Shown: positions 35,581 through 48,061, counted from the first letter of the stretch. The stretch: DNA of 64,000 nucleotides from Thiorhodovibrio winogradskyi (GCF_036208045.1 NZ_CP121472.1:1189531-1253530), one strand, 5' to 3'. Translations and numbers: made by a program. Notes: a model not told the origin generated them from the letters alone.

Positions 35581-36456
35581 TTATTCCAGATTTTGAATTT
35601 GTTCTCGCATCTGCTCGATCAGCACCTTCATGTCGACGGCGATGCGGGTAACGTCCGCGTCGCTGGATTTTGATCCCAGGGTGTTGGCCTCGCGGTTGAG
35701 TTCCTGCATCAAAAAGTCCAGTCGACGACCAACTGGTCCCGTGTCGGCAAGCGTCCGACGGATTTCCTCGAGGTGACCGCTCAGGCGGTCCATTTCCTCG
35801 TCGACATCGCAACGCTGGGCAAAAAGCACCAACTCCTGCTCAAGGCGGTTAGGGTCGAGTTCGCCGCGAATTTCCGCCAAGCGATCACCGATGCGCGCGC
35901 GCATCTCCTCAAGCAGCCGCGGCATGCGCTCACGCACCTCGGCGACCAGCACAGTTAGACGTTCGCTGCGTTGCTCGATCAGCACGCGCAGGCGGGAGCC
36001 CTCGCGCTCACGCGCGGCCAGCAGTTCGCTCAGGGTGTCGTCAAAGAGCGCTAGCGCGGCCGCGTTCAGCCGATTGAGGTCTGGCTCTGGCTCCGCGAGC
36101 ATGCCGGGCCAGCGCAGCAGGTCCGTGACGGAGGGCGCGGAGGGGGAGCGAGACTCACCCAGGCGCGCGGCAATGCGTTCGGCGGCGTCGAGTACTTGGT
36201 TCAGCAGCGGTTCGTTGATGTGCAGTTTGGCCTCGCCACCAGCAGCCGCCGCGAATCTGAGCGTGCAGTCGACTTTGCCGCGACCGATGCGCGCGGACAG
36301 ACGCTCGCGCACGCCCGGATCAAGTCCGCGCAATTCCTCGGGCAGACGTAGGTTTGGCTCGAGAAAACGGTGGTTGACCGAACGGATTTCCCAGCTTAGC
36401 TCGCCGAAGGTGTCGCGGGTCTGGCGCCGGGCGAAGGCGGTCATGCTTTTGATCAT
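35581..36456 (-). CDS. yicC: YicC/YloC-family endoribonuclease
   Basis: The 291-residue product has the family start MIKSMTAFARRQT, ending in LMQELNREANTLGSKSSD and VDMKVLIEQMREQIQNLE. YicC and its Bacillus relative YloC are reported endoribonucleases; YicC in E. coli helps turn over the small RNA RyhB. The central part is a long helical segment rich in R, E and L. It starts at the same base where an upstream in-frame start of the kinase gene on the other strand would lie, so the region is a divergent promoter area. gmk follows after 14 bases. Confidence 0.94.
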   Translation of the reverse strand: MIKSMTAFARRQTRDTFGELSWEIRSVNHRFLEPNLRLPEELRGLDPGVRERLSARIGRGKVDCTLRFAAAAGGEAKLHINEPLLNQVLDAAERIAARLGESRSPSAPSVTDLLRWPGMLAEPEPDLNRLNAAALALFDDTLSELLAAREREGSRLRVLIEQRSERLTVLVAEVRERMPRLLEEMRARIGDRLAEIRGELDPNRLEQELVLFAQRCDVDEEMDRLSGHLEEIRRTLADTGPVGRRLDFLMQELNREANTLGSKSSDADVTRIAVDMKVLIEQMREQIQNLE

Positions 36457-36662
36457 TGTGGGCGTTTCTTGCCGGAGTTGTTGGTGGCGCGCGAGCTTAC
36501 CGATGGGGTTCTGGTCTTGGGCGGCGGCCTTGGTTCGGTTTCGGGTCTATGATATACCAGAGCGAACTACCAGACTTGGGCCGGCGGATGCCAGCTCTGG
36601 CCGCGCGTGTTGAGATGTTGCGCGCACACATCTTTGATTGCTTTAACGCGGGACATTTTTCC

Positions 36663-37661
36663 ATGGCAGTGCCCAACCGCGACACCCTTGAGCCCGGCAC
36701 CTTCATCGACTGCTACCGCATTGTGCGCACCATCGGCAAGGGCGGTTTTAGTCTGATTTATCTGGCCAAGGATGACGAGACCGGCGATGAGGCGGTCATC
36801 AAGGAGTTTATGCCGAAAAAGATTGCCCGGCGTCTCGAGAACAAGTGGGTGGAAGCCATTGATGAGAACAGCCGCGTGAGCATGATTCGCAGTCTGCGGC
36901 TGTTCTTTCAGGAGGCCAAGGCCATGGCCGCGCTGCGGCATCCAAACATTGTCGGCGTGCGTGGCCTCTACCTGGCCCACGGAACCGGCTACCTGGTGAT
37001 GCAGCATGAGCGCGGGCGCAATCTGGCGCAGTTCGTGCACGAGCGTGGCGGCGCGCTTAGTACCACCCTACTGTTACGCATTTTTTTGCCCCTGCTCGAT
37101 GCGCTCATGCTGATTCACGCGCGTAGCATGCTGCATCTGGATATCAAGCCCGGCAATATTCACCTGCGCCACGGGCATGATCCGCTGCTGCTCGACCTGG
37201 GGGCGGTGCAGGTCATGTCCTCCGGGCGCAGCCTGGGTGGGCAGGTGATCACGGCCGGCTACTCGCCACCCGAGCAGTACACCAGCGGCGGCAATATCGG
37301 CCCCTGGACGGATGTCTACGCCGTGGGTGCCTCCATGCGTTCCTGCATTGAGGCCAAGACGCCGCAGCCATCGCCCGAACGGGTCGAAAAGGACGTCATG
37401 GTGCCCCTGGCGGAGGTGATGAAAGATCGCTATCCTGCAGGGCTGCTGGAGGCGGTTGACTGGTCCATGGAGTTGGAACCCGAGAAGCGCCCGCAGGATG
37501 CCGGGGAGTTACTGACGGTGCTGCAGAGCCAGGACTACGCGCTACCGAAGTCGACCCTGCGCGAGCTGTTGCCGTCCTTCCAGGCCGGAGGGGATATCAA
37601 TTCCGCCACCACCGGCTTGCGCATTGGCGCGACAAGTTCGACCCTGACGCAGGATCTCTGA
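36663..37661 (+). CDS. Serine/threonine protein kinase
   Basis: The 332-residue kinase has the glycine loop [12 protein letters not shown], the ATP lysine in [10 protein letters not shown], the catalytic loop [12 protein letters not shown] (HLD in place of the usual HRD) and a DLG metal site in [10 protein letters not shown], then [11 protein letters not shown]. All catalytic Asp, Lys and Asn residues are present, so it should be active. It has no membrane helix or extracellular sensor. ATG 36663 places the kinase domain near the N-terminus; in-frame ATGs at 36549, 36588 and 36615 would extend it. It lies between yicC and rph with no phosphatase gene beside it. Confidence 0.92.
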   Translation: MAVPNRDTLEPGTFIDCYRIVRTIGKGGFSLIYLAKDDETGDEAVIKEFMPKKIARRLENKWVEAIDENSRVSMIRSLRLFFQEAKAMAALRHPNIVGVRGLYLAHGTGYLVMQHERGRNLAQFVHERGGALSTTLLLRIFLPLLDALMLIHARSMLHLDIKPGNIHLRHGHDPLLLDLGAVQVMSSGRSLGGQVITAGYSPPEQYTSGGNIGPWTDVYAVGASMRSCIEAKTPQPSPERVEKDVMVPLAEVMKDRYPAGLLEAVDWSMELEPEKRPQDAGELLTVLQSQDYALPKSTLRELLPSFQAGGDINSATTGLRIGATSSTLTQDL

Positions 37662-37755
37662 GTCCCGCTCCCCTGGGCTCGGGCTTCTCCGTGGCTGCTC
37701 GCGGCCGATCCTCCTATGCTCTTGCCGCCTATCAAACAATCCAGGAGTTTCTCCC

Positions 37756-38463
37756 ATGCGCCCCTCCGCTCGCCGTCCTGATCAATTGCGCCCGGTGCGT
37801 TTCACCCGTCATTTCACCCGCTATGCGGCTGGTTCGGTGCTGGTGGAGTTTGGCGAGACCCGGGTGCTCTGCACCGCCAGTGTCTCCGAGCGGGTACCAC
37901 CTTTTCTGCGCGGCAAGAACAGCGGTTGGCTGACCGGCGAATATGGCATGCTGCCCGGTAGCACCTCGGAGCGTAGCGACCGCGAGGCCGTGCGCGGGCG
38001 CCAGGGCGGGCGCACGCTGGAAATTCAGCGGCTGATCGGGCGCTCCTTGCGCGCCGCCGTGGACCTCAAGGCCCTGGGCGAGCGCACTATCACGCTCGAC
38101 TGCGACGTGTTGCAGGCCGATGGTGGCACCCGCACCGCCGCCATTAGCGGAGCCTGGGTCGCGTTGCGCGATGCCCTGGATGGCTTGGTGGCTAGCGCGG
38201 CGCTCAAGGCGTCACCCCTGCTGGCGCAGGTCGCGGCCGTGTCAGTCGGTCTCCATGAGGGAGCGCCGGTGCTCGATCTCGATTATGCCGAGGACTCGAC
38301 TGCGCAAGCCGACATGAATGTGGTCATGAATGCCGATGGCGGCCTGATTGAAGTGCAGGGCACGGCCGAGGGGCGCGCCTTTAGCCGCGCCGAGTTCGAC
38401 GCCCTGTTGGACCTGGCCACTGGCGGACTCAATGAGATTTTCAACTTGCAGCGCGCGGCATGA
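37756..38463 (+). CDS. rph: Ribonuclease PH
   Basis: RNase PH is a phosphate-dependent 3' exonuclease that trims tRNA precursors. The 235-residue product shows [31 protein letters not shown], the [19 protein letters not shown] segment and [19 protein letters not shown], all typical. It overlaps the rdgB start by four bases (ATGA), so rph-rdgB-yggS form one operon. Confidence 0.97.
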   Translation: MRPSARRPDQLRPVRFTRHFTRYAAGSVLVEFGETRVLCTASVSERVPPFLRGKNSGWLTGEYGMLPGSTSERSDREAVRGRQGGRTLEIQRLIGRSLRAAVDLKALGERTITLDCDVLQADGGTRTAAISGAWVALRDALDGLVASAALKASPLLAQVAAVSVGLHEGAPVLDLDYAEDSTAQADMNVVMNADGGLIEVQGTAEGRAFSRAEFDALLDLATGGLNEIFNLQRAA

Positions 38464-39086
38464 GCGATCATCAGCATGCGGTTGTGCTTGCCAGCAATAA
38501 TGCCGGCAAGCTGCGCGAAATCGAGCAACTTCTGCAGCCGGCCGCGGTGCGTCTTTACACGCAAGCGGAATTTGGCATTGGCAGTGCCGAGGAAACCGGA
38601 CTGACTTTTGTCGAGAATGCCATTTTGAAAGCCCGCCATGCCGCGGCGGGTAGTGGCCTGCCGGCCATCGGCGATGATTCCGGGCTCGAGGTCGATGCAC
38701 TGAACGGCGCTCCCGGCATCCACTCGGCGCGCTATGCGGGTCCGCAAGCAGATGATCAGGCCAATTGCGCCAAACTGCTCGATGCCATGGCCGAGGTGCC
38801 CCAGGGACATCGCCAGGCGCGCTTTCAATGCCTGTTGGTCTATCTGCGCCATGCCGAGGACCCGACTCCGATCATCTGTCAGGGCACCTGGGAGGGCTGG
38901 ATTCTGACCGCACCGCGCGGTGACAAGGGCTTCGGCTATGATCCGCTGTTCTGGGTGCCCGGGCAAAATCGCAGTGCCGCCGAGCTTGACCCCGGCACCA
39001 AGAACGCGCTCAGCCACCGCGGGCAGGCGCTGGCGCGCTTGCTGTGCGCCCTGAGCGATAGACATGCTGGAGAATGCTCGCCATGA
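38460..39086 (+). CDS. rdgB: dITP/XTP pyrophosphatase (RdgB/HAM1)
   Basis: RdgB hydrolyses non-canonical purine triphosphates such as dITP and XTP and so keeps them out of DNA. The 208-residue product has the family motifs [29 protein letters not shown] and [12 protein letters not shown]. It overlaps rph at its start and the yggS gene at its end. Confidence 0.97.
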   Translation: MSDHQHAVVLASNNAGKLREIEQLLQPAAVRLYTQAEFGIGSAEETGLTFVENAILKARHAAAGSGLPAIGDDSGLEVDALNGAPGIHSARYAGPQADDQANCAKLLDAMAEVPQGHRQARFQCLLVYLRHAEDPTPIICQGTWEGWILTAPRGDKGFGYDPLFWVPGQNRSAAELDPGTKNALSHRGQALARLLCALSDRHAGECSP

Positions 39087-39787
39087 GCACGGATCAGGAC
39101 AGCCATATCGCCATCTGTTTTCAGCAGGTGCGCGCGCGTATTCAGGCGGCCGAGCAGCGCTTTGGGCGCGAGCCCGGTAGCGTGTGCTTGCTCGCGGTTA
39201 GCAAGCGTCAGCCGCTGACCAAGCTCCTGGCCGCACATGCCGCCGGTCAGTGCGCCTTCGGTGAAAGTTATGTGCAGGAGGGGGTGGAGAAACAGCAGGC
39301 TCTCGCCAAACAGAATCTCCAATGGCATTTCATCGGCCGGGTGCAGTCGAACAAAACGCGCCTGATCGCCGAGCATTTCGACTGGGTGCATGGGCTGACC
39401 AGCGCGGACCACGCGCGACGCCTCGCGGACCAACGTCCGCCTGGGCGCGGCCCACTGCATGTCTGCGTGCAGGTCAATCTCAGCGGCGAGGCGTCCAAGG
39501 CGGGCATTGAGCCCGCTGCCGCGGCTGATTTGGTCGCGGAGATTCAAGGCATGGAGCGCCTGCGCCTGGAGGGCTTGATGACCCTGCCGGCGCCGACCGA
39601 TGATGTCGCCGCTCAGCGGCGTCCCTTCGCGGCTTTGCGGGCGTTGCGCGATCAACTCGCCACTCGCTTCGGGGCTCTGCCCACGCTGTCCATGGGGATG
39701 TCGGGAGACCTTGAGGCCGCCATTGCCGAGGGCGCTACAATGGTGCGTGTCGGTACCGCGCTCTTCGGCGAGCGTGCACCAGTCTGA
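39083..39787 (+). CDS. yggS: YggS-family pyridoxal phosphate homeostasis protein
   Basis: The 234-residue product is a single-domain alanine-racemase-fold protein that binds pyridoxal phosphate but has no known catalytic activity; in E. coli YggS it affects vitamin B6 and amino acid balance. The PLP lysine is in LLAVSKRQP, followed by [23 protein letters not shown] and the phosphate-binding [15 protein letters not shown] 39083 has GGAG upstream and overlaps the rdgB stop. It is followed by proC and yggT, a widespread cluster. Confidence 0.96.
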   Translation: MSTDQDSHIAICFQQVRARIQAAEQRFGREPGSVCLLAVSKRQPLTKLLAAHAAGQCAFGESYVQEGVEKQQALAKQNLQWHFIGRVQSNKTRLIAEHFDWVHGLTSADHARRLADQRPPGRGPLHVCVQVNLSGEASKAGIEPAAAADLVAEIQGMERLRLEGLMTLPAPTDDVAAQRRPFAALRALRDQLATRFGALPTLSMGMSGDLEAAIAEGATMVRVGTALFGERAPV

Positions 39788-39919
39788 GTACCGTCCGGGC
39801 TGGTGGAGCGGAGCCAGGGTCGCGGTTCCATCCGTCTTGCCGCCGTCCTGAAGAATTGTTTTCAGCTGCTCCCGCGACCGGGAGCAAAGAGGAAAGACCT
39901 AACCAAGCGTTCAAAAGTC

Positions 39920-40741
39920 ATGTCGAACACAGCTATTACCTTCATTGGCGGCGGCAACATGGCCCGCAGCCTGATTGCCGGTCTGATCGCCGATGACCAC
40001 GAGCCGGCAGCCATTCGCGTCGCCGAGCCTGATGTCAACAAGTCAGAGCAGCTCTCGCGCCATTTTGGCGTCAGGGCCAGCGCGGACACCCAGGCGATGC
40101 TGCAAGGCGCGCGCGTGCTGGTGCTCAGTGTCAAGCCGCAGGTGGCCGCCGAGGTGTGCCGCGCGCTGGCGGATCTGCTGCCGGCCGAGACACCGCTGGT
40201 GGTCTCGGTCATGGCGGGCGTCACCGACGCCAGCATTCAGGCGTGGCTGGGCCGGTCGGTGCCCCTGGTGCGCGCCATGCCCAATACCCCTGCGCTGGTG
40301 CAGTCAGGTGCCATTGGCCTCTATGCCAACGCACAAGCCAGTGCGCAGGAGCGCAATCTGGCCGAGGAGATCCTGCGGGCCGGTGGGCTGACGCAGTGGG
40401 TCGAGCGCGAAGCTGATATCGACGCGGTGACGGCGCTCTCGGGCAGCGGGCCGGCGTATTTTTTGCTGCTGATGGAGGCGATGGAGCAGGCCGGTATCCG
40501 TCAGGGGCTGGACGCGGAGGCCGCGCGTCTGCTGACCATCCAGACCGCGCTCGGCACCGCGCGCCTAGCCATGGAGAGCGATGAGTCGCCGGCTGAGCTG
40601 CGCGCCCGTGTGACCTCGCCAGGCGGTACGACGGAGCGCGCGCTTGCCCGCTTCGAGGAGGGCGGCTTCAGCCTCCTGGTCGATCAGGCAATCACGGCGG
40701 CGCGGGCACGCGCGACCGAACTGTCTGGCGAGCTCGTCTAA
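39920..40741 (+). CDS. proC: Pyrroline-5-carboxylate reductase
   Basis: ProC performs the last step of proline synthesis, reducing pyrroline-5-carboxylate with NAD(P)H. The 273-residue product has the dinucleotide motif FIGGGNMARSLIAGL, the MPNTPALVQSGAIGLYAN stretch, GSGPAYFLLLMEAM and the closing SPGGTTERAL. ATG 39920 is chosen because the Rossmann motif then starts at about residue 7. It is 132 bases after yggS. Confidence 0.96.
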   Translation: MSNTAITFIGGGNMARSLIAGLIADDHEPAAIRVAEPDVNKSEQLSRHFGVRASADTQAMLQGARVLVLSVKPQVAAEVCRALADLLPAETPLVVSVMAGVTDASIQAWLGRSVPLVRAMPNTPALVQSGAIGLYANAQASAQERNLAEEILRAGGLTQWVEREADIDAVTALSGSGPAYFLLLMEAMEQAGIRQGLDAEAARLLTIQTALGTARLAMESDESPAELRARVTSPGGTTERALARFEEGGFSLLVDQAITAARARATELSGELV

Positions 40742-40873
40742 GGCGCATAGTCCAGGCCACCCTGGAGTTTGCAGCGGTGTTGCAGGTCAGGAGATGCCAT
40801 CTAGGGGGCTGATGAGTGACCCGCTCCCCAACATAATAGGAAATCGCAGGGAACATCTGCCGGAGACTTTGTC

Positions 40874-41461
40874 ATGGGCGCGAGTTATTTTACCAATCCA
40901 ATTATTTTTCTGGTCAAAACGCTGTTCGGTATTTACGTCACCCTGTTGGTGCTGCGTTTTTTGTTGCAGTGGGCGAGGGCGGATTTCCATAATCCAATTT
41001 CTCAGTTCGTGGTCAAGCTGACTGGGCCGGTGTTGCAACCGGTGCGCAGATTCGTGCCAAGTATCAAGGGCATGGATACCTCCTCCCTGCTGGTTGCCTG
41101 GGTGGTCAAAAGCATTGAGTTGTTGGTGATTGCCTTGTTGCTCGGTGCCTCGAGCCTGGCCTGGCTGGCACCCTTGTGGGCGATTCCGGCGCTGGTGAAG
41201 CTGGTGCTGAATCTCTTCTTGTTCGCGGTTCTTATTCGCGTGATTTTGAGTTGGGTCAATCCCGATCCCTACAACCCGGCGGTGTCCTTGCTCGGTCGCC
41301 TCACGGATCCGCTGATGTTGCCGGCGCGGCGACTGATGCCGCCCATTGGCGGCATTGATCTCTCGCCCATGGTGGTAATGATTGTGCTGGTGGTGCTGCA
41401 GATGCTGCTGCTGCCGCCCTTGCTCGCGTTGACCCTGGCCCCCGCGGAACTGGTGATCTGA
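40874..41461 (+). CDS. YggT-family membrane protein
   Basis: The 195-residue product consists of two similar halves, each with hydrophobic helices and an RxxxP-type loop (LTGPVLQPVRRFVPSIKG and LTDPLMLPARRLMPPIGG). This double arrangement is typical of the YggT family, whose members are linked to osmotic stress and K+ uptake complementation in E. coli. It sits between proC and the DUF167 gene, as in many gammaproteobacteria. Confidence 0.93.
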   Translation: MGASYFTNPIIFLVKTLFGIYVTLLVLRFLLQWARADFHNPISQFVVKLTGPVLQPVRRFVPSIKGMDTSSLLVAWVVKSIELLVIALLLGASSLAWLAPLWAIPALVKLVLNLFLFAVLIRVILSWVNPDPYNPAVSLLGRLTDPLMLPARRLMPPIGGIDLSPMVVMIVLVVLQMLLLPPLLALTLAPAELVI

Positions 41462-41521
41462 GCCGGGTTCTAAATTGGGTAGTTGCGATGGGGTGTCAAG
41501 CGACTGGGGCATGACTGGAGC

Positions 41522-41806
41522 ATGACTTGGTATCGCTGGGATGGCGAGGATCTGATCCTGAATGTGCGGGTGCAGCCACGGGCGCGTCGCGACGGCTTTG
41601 CCGATCCTATCGGCGATGCCATCAAAGTCCAGCTGCGCGCGCCCCCCGTGGAGGGGCGCGCCAATGTCAGCCTGACGGCTTTTTTGGCTAAAGCCTTTGG
41701 TGTGCCGCGCGCGCGGGTGACTCTGCTCGGTGGCGAGCACAGCCGAGCGAAGCGCCTGCGTATCCGGGAACCGCGAGAATTGCCTGCCGGTATCGAACCT
41801 CAGTGA
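41522..41806 (+). CDS. DUF167 (YggU) family protein
   Basis: The 94-residue product has the DUF167 core: LNVRVQPRARRDGF, IKVQLRAPPVEGRAN, LAKAFGVPRARVTLLGGEHSRAKRLRI. The family is widely conserved and of unknown function. GGAG precedes ATG 41522; ATG 41483 would add 13 residues. It closes the rph-rdgB-yggS-proC-yggT run. Confidence 0.93.
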   Translation: MTWYRWDGEDLILNVRVQPRARRDGFADPIGDAIKVQLRAPPVEGRANVSLTAFLAKAFGVPRARVTLLGGEHSRAKRLRIREPRELPAGIEPQ

Positions 41807-41864
41807 TACAGCCCTGTCGCCTCCCTGTCTATCCGGGTTGAGCACCCGGCGCTGCTGTGCTGAC

Positions 41865-42539
41865 TCAGGTGGCCAGAAGCTGCCAGAAGGCCACGAGCGC
41901 AAAGCCGATGACCAGGGCCCCAGCCAATTGATTCAGCCAGGGACGCTCGAGCAGCCGTGCCGCGGCGCCGGCGAGCAGGCCCATGCCAAGCAGATTTGGC
42001 AGCGTGCCCAAACCAAAGGCCAGCATGAGGAGCGCGCCGGACAGGGCGCTGCCCGATGCCAGCGACCAGATCAGCACGCTATAGACCAGCCCGCAAGGCA
42101 GCCAGGCCCAGATGAAACCCACGCCTAGCGCCTGCCAGCCGTGGCGAATGGGCAGCCAGCGCCGGCCGATGGGCTCGAGGAAACGCCAGAGTCGAGCGCC
42201 CAGGTGCTCGAGCCGCGCCAGACCCTGCCACCAGCGCCCGAGATAGAGCCCGAGCAGCAGCATCATGACAGCGGCCGCGGCATAGAGCAGACGCTGGGCG
42301 TGCTCAAGCGGGAGGTACGCGAGCAGCCAGTCGCCCAACCCGCCAAAGAGCGCGCCCAAGAGGCTGTAACCCAGCAGGCGGCCGAGGTTGTAGCCGAGCT
42401 GCAGCGGCAGGCGCTCCAGAGCCGTGTGCGCGCGCGGCTGGCTTAACGTCAGGCTGGTGACAATGCCGCCGCACATGCCCAGGCAATGCATCCCGCCGAG
42501 GAAGCCGACCAGAAACGCGGTGATCAGAGAAGTTGTCAT
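41865..42539 (-). CDS. SafE/TauE-like (UreH-type) membrane protein
   Basis: The 224-residue product has about six hydrophobic helices and the motif FLGGMHCLGMCGGIVTSL near the start, followed later by FIWAWLPCGLVYSVL. The paired Met/Cys-rich element and the LPCGLVY element are typical of the UreH/DsbD-like transmembrane family annotated as sulfite exporter TauE/SafE. Relatives next to ccoGHIS are linked to copper handling for cytochrome oxidase, but no such genes are nearby, so substrate and direction are unknown. ATG 42539 lacks a clear Shine-Dalgarno. Confidence 0.8.
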   Translation of the reverse strand: MTTSLITAFLVGFLGGMHCLGMCGGIVTSLTLSQPRAHTALERLPLQLGYNLGRLLGYSLLGALFGGLGDWLLAYLPLEHAQRLLYAAAAVMMLLLGLYLGRWWQGLARLEHLGARLWRFLEPIGRRWLPIRHGWQALGVGFIWAWLPCGLVYSVLIWSLASGSALSGALLMLAFGLGTLPNLLGMGLLAGAAARLLERPWLNQLAGALVIGFALVAFWQLLAT

Positions 42540-42636
42540 GGGTGACAAGTGGGTTTTGCGCGGCAGTGGATGCCTGAAGAGGCTATCATAAAGCAAGGAT
42601 TCATGAGTTCGACCGGGTTTGCTAACGGAGGCTGGC

Positions 42637-43316
42637 TTGACGCAAGATCAAAAGATGCATGGGCAGGATTTTGTCCGCTTCGCGATTGAGGCCGGGGTGT
42701 TGCGATTTGGTGATTTCGCGCTCAAATCCGGCCGGCGCAGCCCCTACTTTTTCAACGCGGGGCTGTTCAATTCCGGCGCCGCGCTGGCGCGGCTGGGCCA
42801 ATTCTACGCGCGCGCCCTGGTGGAATCCGGGCTCGGGGTCGATATGCTTTTTGGTCCGGCCTACAAGGGAATACCCCTCGCCGCCGCGACCGCCATCGCG
42901 CTGGCGGACCGGCATGATCGCGATCTGCCCTATGCCTTCAACCGGAAAGAAGCCAAGGACCACGGCGAGGGCGGGCGGATTGTTGGCAGTCCGCTCAAGG
43001 GGCGGGTGCTTGTGATTGACGATGTGATCACGGCTGGCACCTCGGTGCGCGAGTCGGTCGAGCTCATCGAGGGCGCCGGAGCTCGGCTCGCCGGCGTGTT
43101 GATCGCGCTTGATCGGCGCGAGCGCGGCACGGCCGGCCTGTCGGCGACCGATGAAGTCGCCGCGCGCCATGGCGTGCCGGTGATCAGCATCGCCTCGCTC
43201 GACGCCCTCATCGAGTTCATGAGTCTAAATCCAGAGTATGGTGACTTTACCCCCGAACTGCGCGGCGCGATGCAAACCTATCGGCTGCAGTTCGGTGTGA
43301 CTGACAGGGGAGGAAC

Positions 43317-43320
<4 letters not shown>
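42637..43320 (+). CDS. pyrE: Orotate phosphoribosyltransferase
   Basis: PyrE joins orotate and PRPP to make orotidine monophosphate in pyrimidine synthesis. The 227-residue product has [45 protein letters not shown] and the PRPP-binding [16 protein letters not shown] 42637 is chosen because GGAGG lies five bases upstream; ATG 42655 would give a start closer to the E. coli protein but has no Shine-Dalgarno. It overlaps the DUF4124 gene by four bases. Confidence 0.96.
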
Positions 43321-45454
<2,134 letters not shown>

Positions 45455-48061
45455 TCAGAAGGGCAGCTCTAGGTTGGGAGCGGCACTTTTCATGATGCGG
45501 CGCACCAGATCCTTGAGTTTCTCGAGCGTGGACTCGTTGATGGCCTCGAAGCGGAACGCCAGCGCAGCCTCGGAATTGGATGCGCGGATCAGTGCCCAGC
45601 CTTTATCACTCTCGAGCCGCAGGCCATCGATGGTGATGGCCTTGACGCCACTGAGACGGCTCTTGGCGTCCATGACCTGCGACATGATTTCGATTTCCTG
45701 GCCAGGGGCGACTCGTGCCAGCAGTTCCGGCGTGCCAATGGCGGAGGGCAGTTCGGCAAAAACCTCTTGTGTCGGGCGCGGGTCGATGGCCAGCACCTCG
45801 ATCAGGCGCGCCGCGGCGTAGAAGGCATCATCAAAGCCGTTCCAGCGGTCGCCGAAGACGATATGTCCGCTGTATTCGCCGGCGAGCGGTGCATTGAGTT
45901 CCTCGCGTTTTTCCTTGATAAAAGCATGGCCGGATTTCCACATCACCGGCTCGCCGCCCAGGCTTTTGATCTGTTGCGCCAGCAGGCGACTGCATTTGAC
46001 GTCGAAGACAATCTTGCTACCGGGCGCACGCGAGAGCAGGTCGGCGGCAAGCAGCATCAGCACGCGGTCGGTCTGTATGAGTTGTCCGGTCGAATCGACC
46101 ACGCCTAGGCGGTCACCGTCGCCGTCGAAGCCAAATCCGATATCGGCACCCTGCCCGGTGACGGCGTCGATCAGATCGCGCAGATTTTCAGGCGCCGAGG
46201 GGTTGGGAAGCTCGGTGCCGGCGCGCGGGTCGGAGAGATCACAGCGCACCTCGATGACCTCGCAGCCCAGGTCGCGGAAGAGCTGTGGCGCCACCAGCGC
46301 GGGGGTGGCAAAGCCGCAGTCCACCGCCACTTTCAGTGGGCGCGCGAAGGTGATGTTCTGCTCGAGCTCATCGAAATAATCCGCCAGCACCGACTGTTCG
46401 CGGTAGCTGCCCTCGCCGCTTTGGAACTCGCCGCGCTGCAGCCGCTGTTTGAGCTTGGCAATATTGAGCGCCGTGGCCGATTTGCCCGAAAACGCGAGTT
46501 TTACTCCATTGTATTCCGCCGGATTGTGGCTCGCGGTCACCATGGCACCGGAAATGTCGCCGGCCAGTTGGGTGGCGAAATACAGCACTGGCGTCGGCAC
46601 AATGCCGAGGTCAATCACATCACAACCGCTGGCGCGCAGACCTTCGGTCAGAGCTGCAGTCAGCCGCGCGCCGCTGCTGCGGTGGTCGTGTCCGACCAGG
46701 ACCGCCTTACTGCCGTTTTTCTGCGACTCGGTGCCGATCGCCTGGCCAAGCAGGCGCATGAAGTCATCATTGAGTTCGGTGTCGATCAGCCCGCGAATAT
46801 CATAGGGGCGGAACACGCGAGACGGGATGGTGCCCAGCACCTTTGATACATCAACCCGGACGACGCTGTCCTCCGCAAGTGCACTGGTGGAACCATCGGA
46901 GGCCGGGGCCACCTGGCTGGGCGCATTGGTGAAGTCCAGGTCCATCTCCGGACCCGCCGTGCCTATGTCGGCATGCATGGCGGAGTCATCCTCCCCAGTC
47001 ATGCCCGTGCTGCCCTTTGCGGTGTGCGCCCGCTTGCGGGACATGTGCTTCATGCCTTCGTCAAGCGCGAGCAGTTCCCGCAGGCGAATGCTGCGTTTGG
47101 TTGGAACTTGCCCCAGATCAAGCTGGGCGAGGCCAGCGTTCAGTTGACCGATTTCCTTGAGCAGGCGCCTGGTCTGGATACCGCCGGCGAGCAGGAGAAT
47201 GACCAGGCTGGCGGCGACCAGTGCGCCACCGGCGATCAGGTTCGGCCACAGCATGACGGTGTCAAGCAGCTCCGGCGGCTGTTGCCAGGCTAGCAGCTCA
47301 ATCTCGGTTTGCGGAATTTTGGCACTTGCGGTCAGGGCGCCGGGCGGAGGCTGGAGCGCGGACTTGGGAGCGATGGTTGCTTTGGAGCGGCCGGAGCCCT
47401 GTTGAAATAGAAAATGACGGTCACGCGCAATGTCAGCATGTGGCTGGGGTAGCAGATTGAGCGGGAGTGCCACATAGATAATGCCGAGCGGAGTCTTGTC
47501 ATTGTCGGACGCGACCGGACCGGCAATGGCTAGATGCGCATCCGCCGTGCCAACCTGGTGCGCTTCCAGTCGGGAAATGTCGCCGCTTGTCGCTACCTTG
47601 CGGATCAGGTCCAGGCCCGCGTAACTCAGAGACAGCTGGTCCTGATTCATAATGCGCACGCCCGAGGGGCCCGATTCCAGGCGGATGAGATGCAGCGCGA
47701 TGGCCAGGGGCGCGCGCGTTTTCAAGCGCGCGGCCTCGGCGCCAAAGTCCGCCTGATCCGCGTATTCAAAGGTGGTTTGCAACTTTTGGTCAGCGGCGAT
47801 TAGTTTGAGCTGCTCGCGCAGCCCCTGCTGGCGCTCTCCCAAGGCGTTGGCCAGGCTGGTGACCAATTCCCGCAGGTGTTGCTCTTGCAGCCTGCGCTCA
47901 ATGCCGGATTCAAGCCAGATGGCACCAGCAAAGGCGCCACCAATGGCCATGACCAACGCAGCCGCTGCAACCACCCAATAGTGAATCAGACGCTGGGGCT
48001 GAGGAGGCTTGAGTTGCGAGGGTTTATTTCCACTAATAGTGGATTTTTTTCCAAAAGCCAT
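45455..48061 (-). CDS. algC: Phosphomannomutase/phosphoglucomutase AlgC with membrane N-terminal extension
   Basis: AlgC interconverts hexose 1- and 6-phosphates for nucleotide-sugar synthesis (lipopolysaccharide, exopolysaccharide). The 868-residue protein has an extra N-terminal half: a membrane helix near residues 30-52, a periplasmic-like part, a second helix near 275-300 (LIAGGALVAASLVILLLAG) and a linker. The mutase core starts near residue 410 with FRPYDIRGL, then the phosphoserine loop MVTASHNPAEYNG, the metal loop GFDGDGDRLG and GEYSGHIVF. A similar long form exists in Pseudomonas. It lies between dut and argB. Confidence 0.95.
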   Translation of the reverse strand: MAFGKKSTISGNKPSQLKPPQPQRLIHYWVVAAAALVMAIGGAFAGAIWLESGIERRLQEQHLRELVTSLANALGERQQGLREQLKLIAADQKLQTTFEYADQADFGAEAARLKTRAPLAIALHLIRLESGPSGVRIMNQDQLSLSYAGLDLIRKVATSGDISRLEAHQVGTADAHLAIAGPVASDNDKTPLGIIYVALPLNLLPQPHADIARDRHFLFQQGSGRSKATIAPKSALQPPPGALTASAKIPQTEIELLAWQQPPELLDTVMLWPNLIAGGALVAASLVILLLAGGIQTRRLLKEIGQLNAGLAQLDLGQVPTKRSIRLRELLALDEGMKHMSRKRAHTAKGSTGMTGEDDSAMHADIGTAGPEMDLDFTNAPSQVAPASDGSTSALAEDSVVRVDVSKVLGTIPSRVFRPYDIRGLIDTELNDDFMRLLGQAIGTESQKNGSKAVLVGHDHRSSGARLTAALTEGLRASGCDVIDLGIVPTPVLYFATQLAGDISGAMVTASHNPAEYNGVKLAFSGKSATALNIAKLKQRLQRGEFQSGEGSYREQSVLADYFDELEQNITFARPLKVAVDCGFATPALVAPQLFRDLGCEVIEVRCDLSDPRAGTELPNPSAPENLRDLIDAVTGQGADIGFGFDGDGDRLGVVDSTGQLIQTDRVLMLLAADLLSRAPGSKIVFDVKCSRLLAQQIKSLGGEPVMWKSGHAFIKEKREELNAPLAGEYSGHIVFGDRWNGFDDAFYAAARLIEVLAIDPRPTQEVFAELPSAIGTPELLARVAPGQEIEIMSQVMDAKSRLSGVKAITIDGLRLESDKGWALIRASNSEAALAFRFEAINESTLEKLKDLVRRIMKSAAPNLELPF

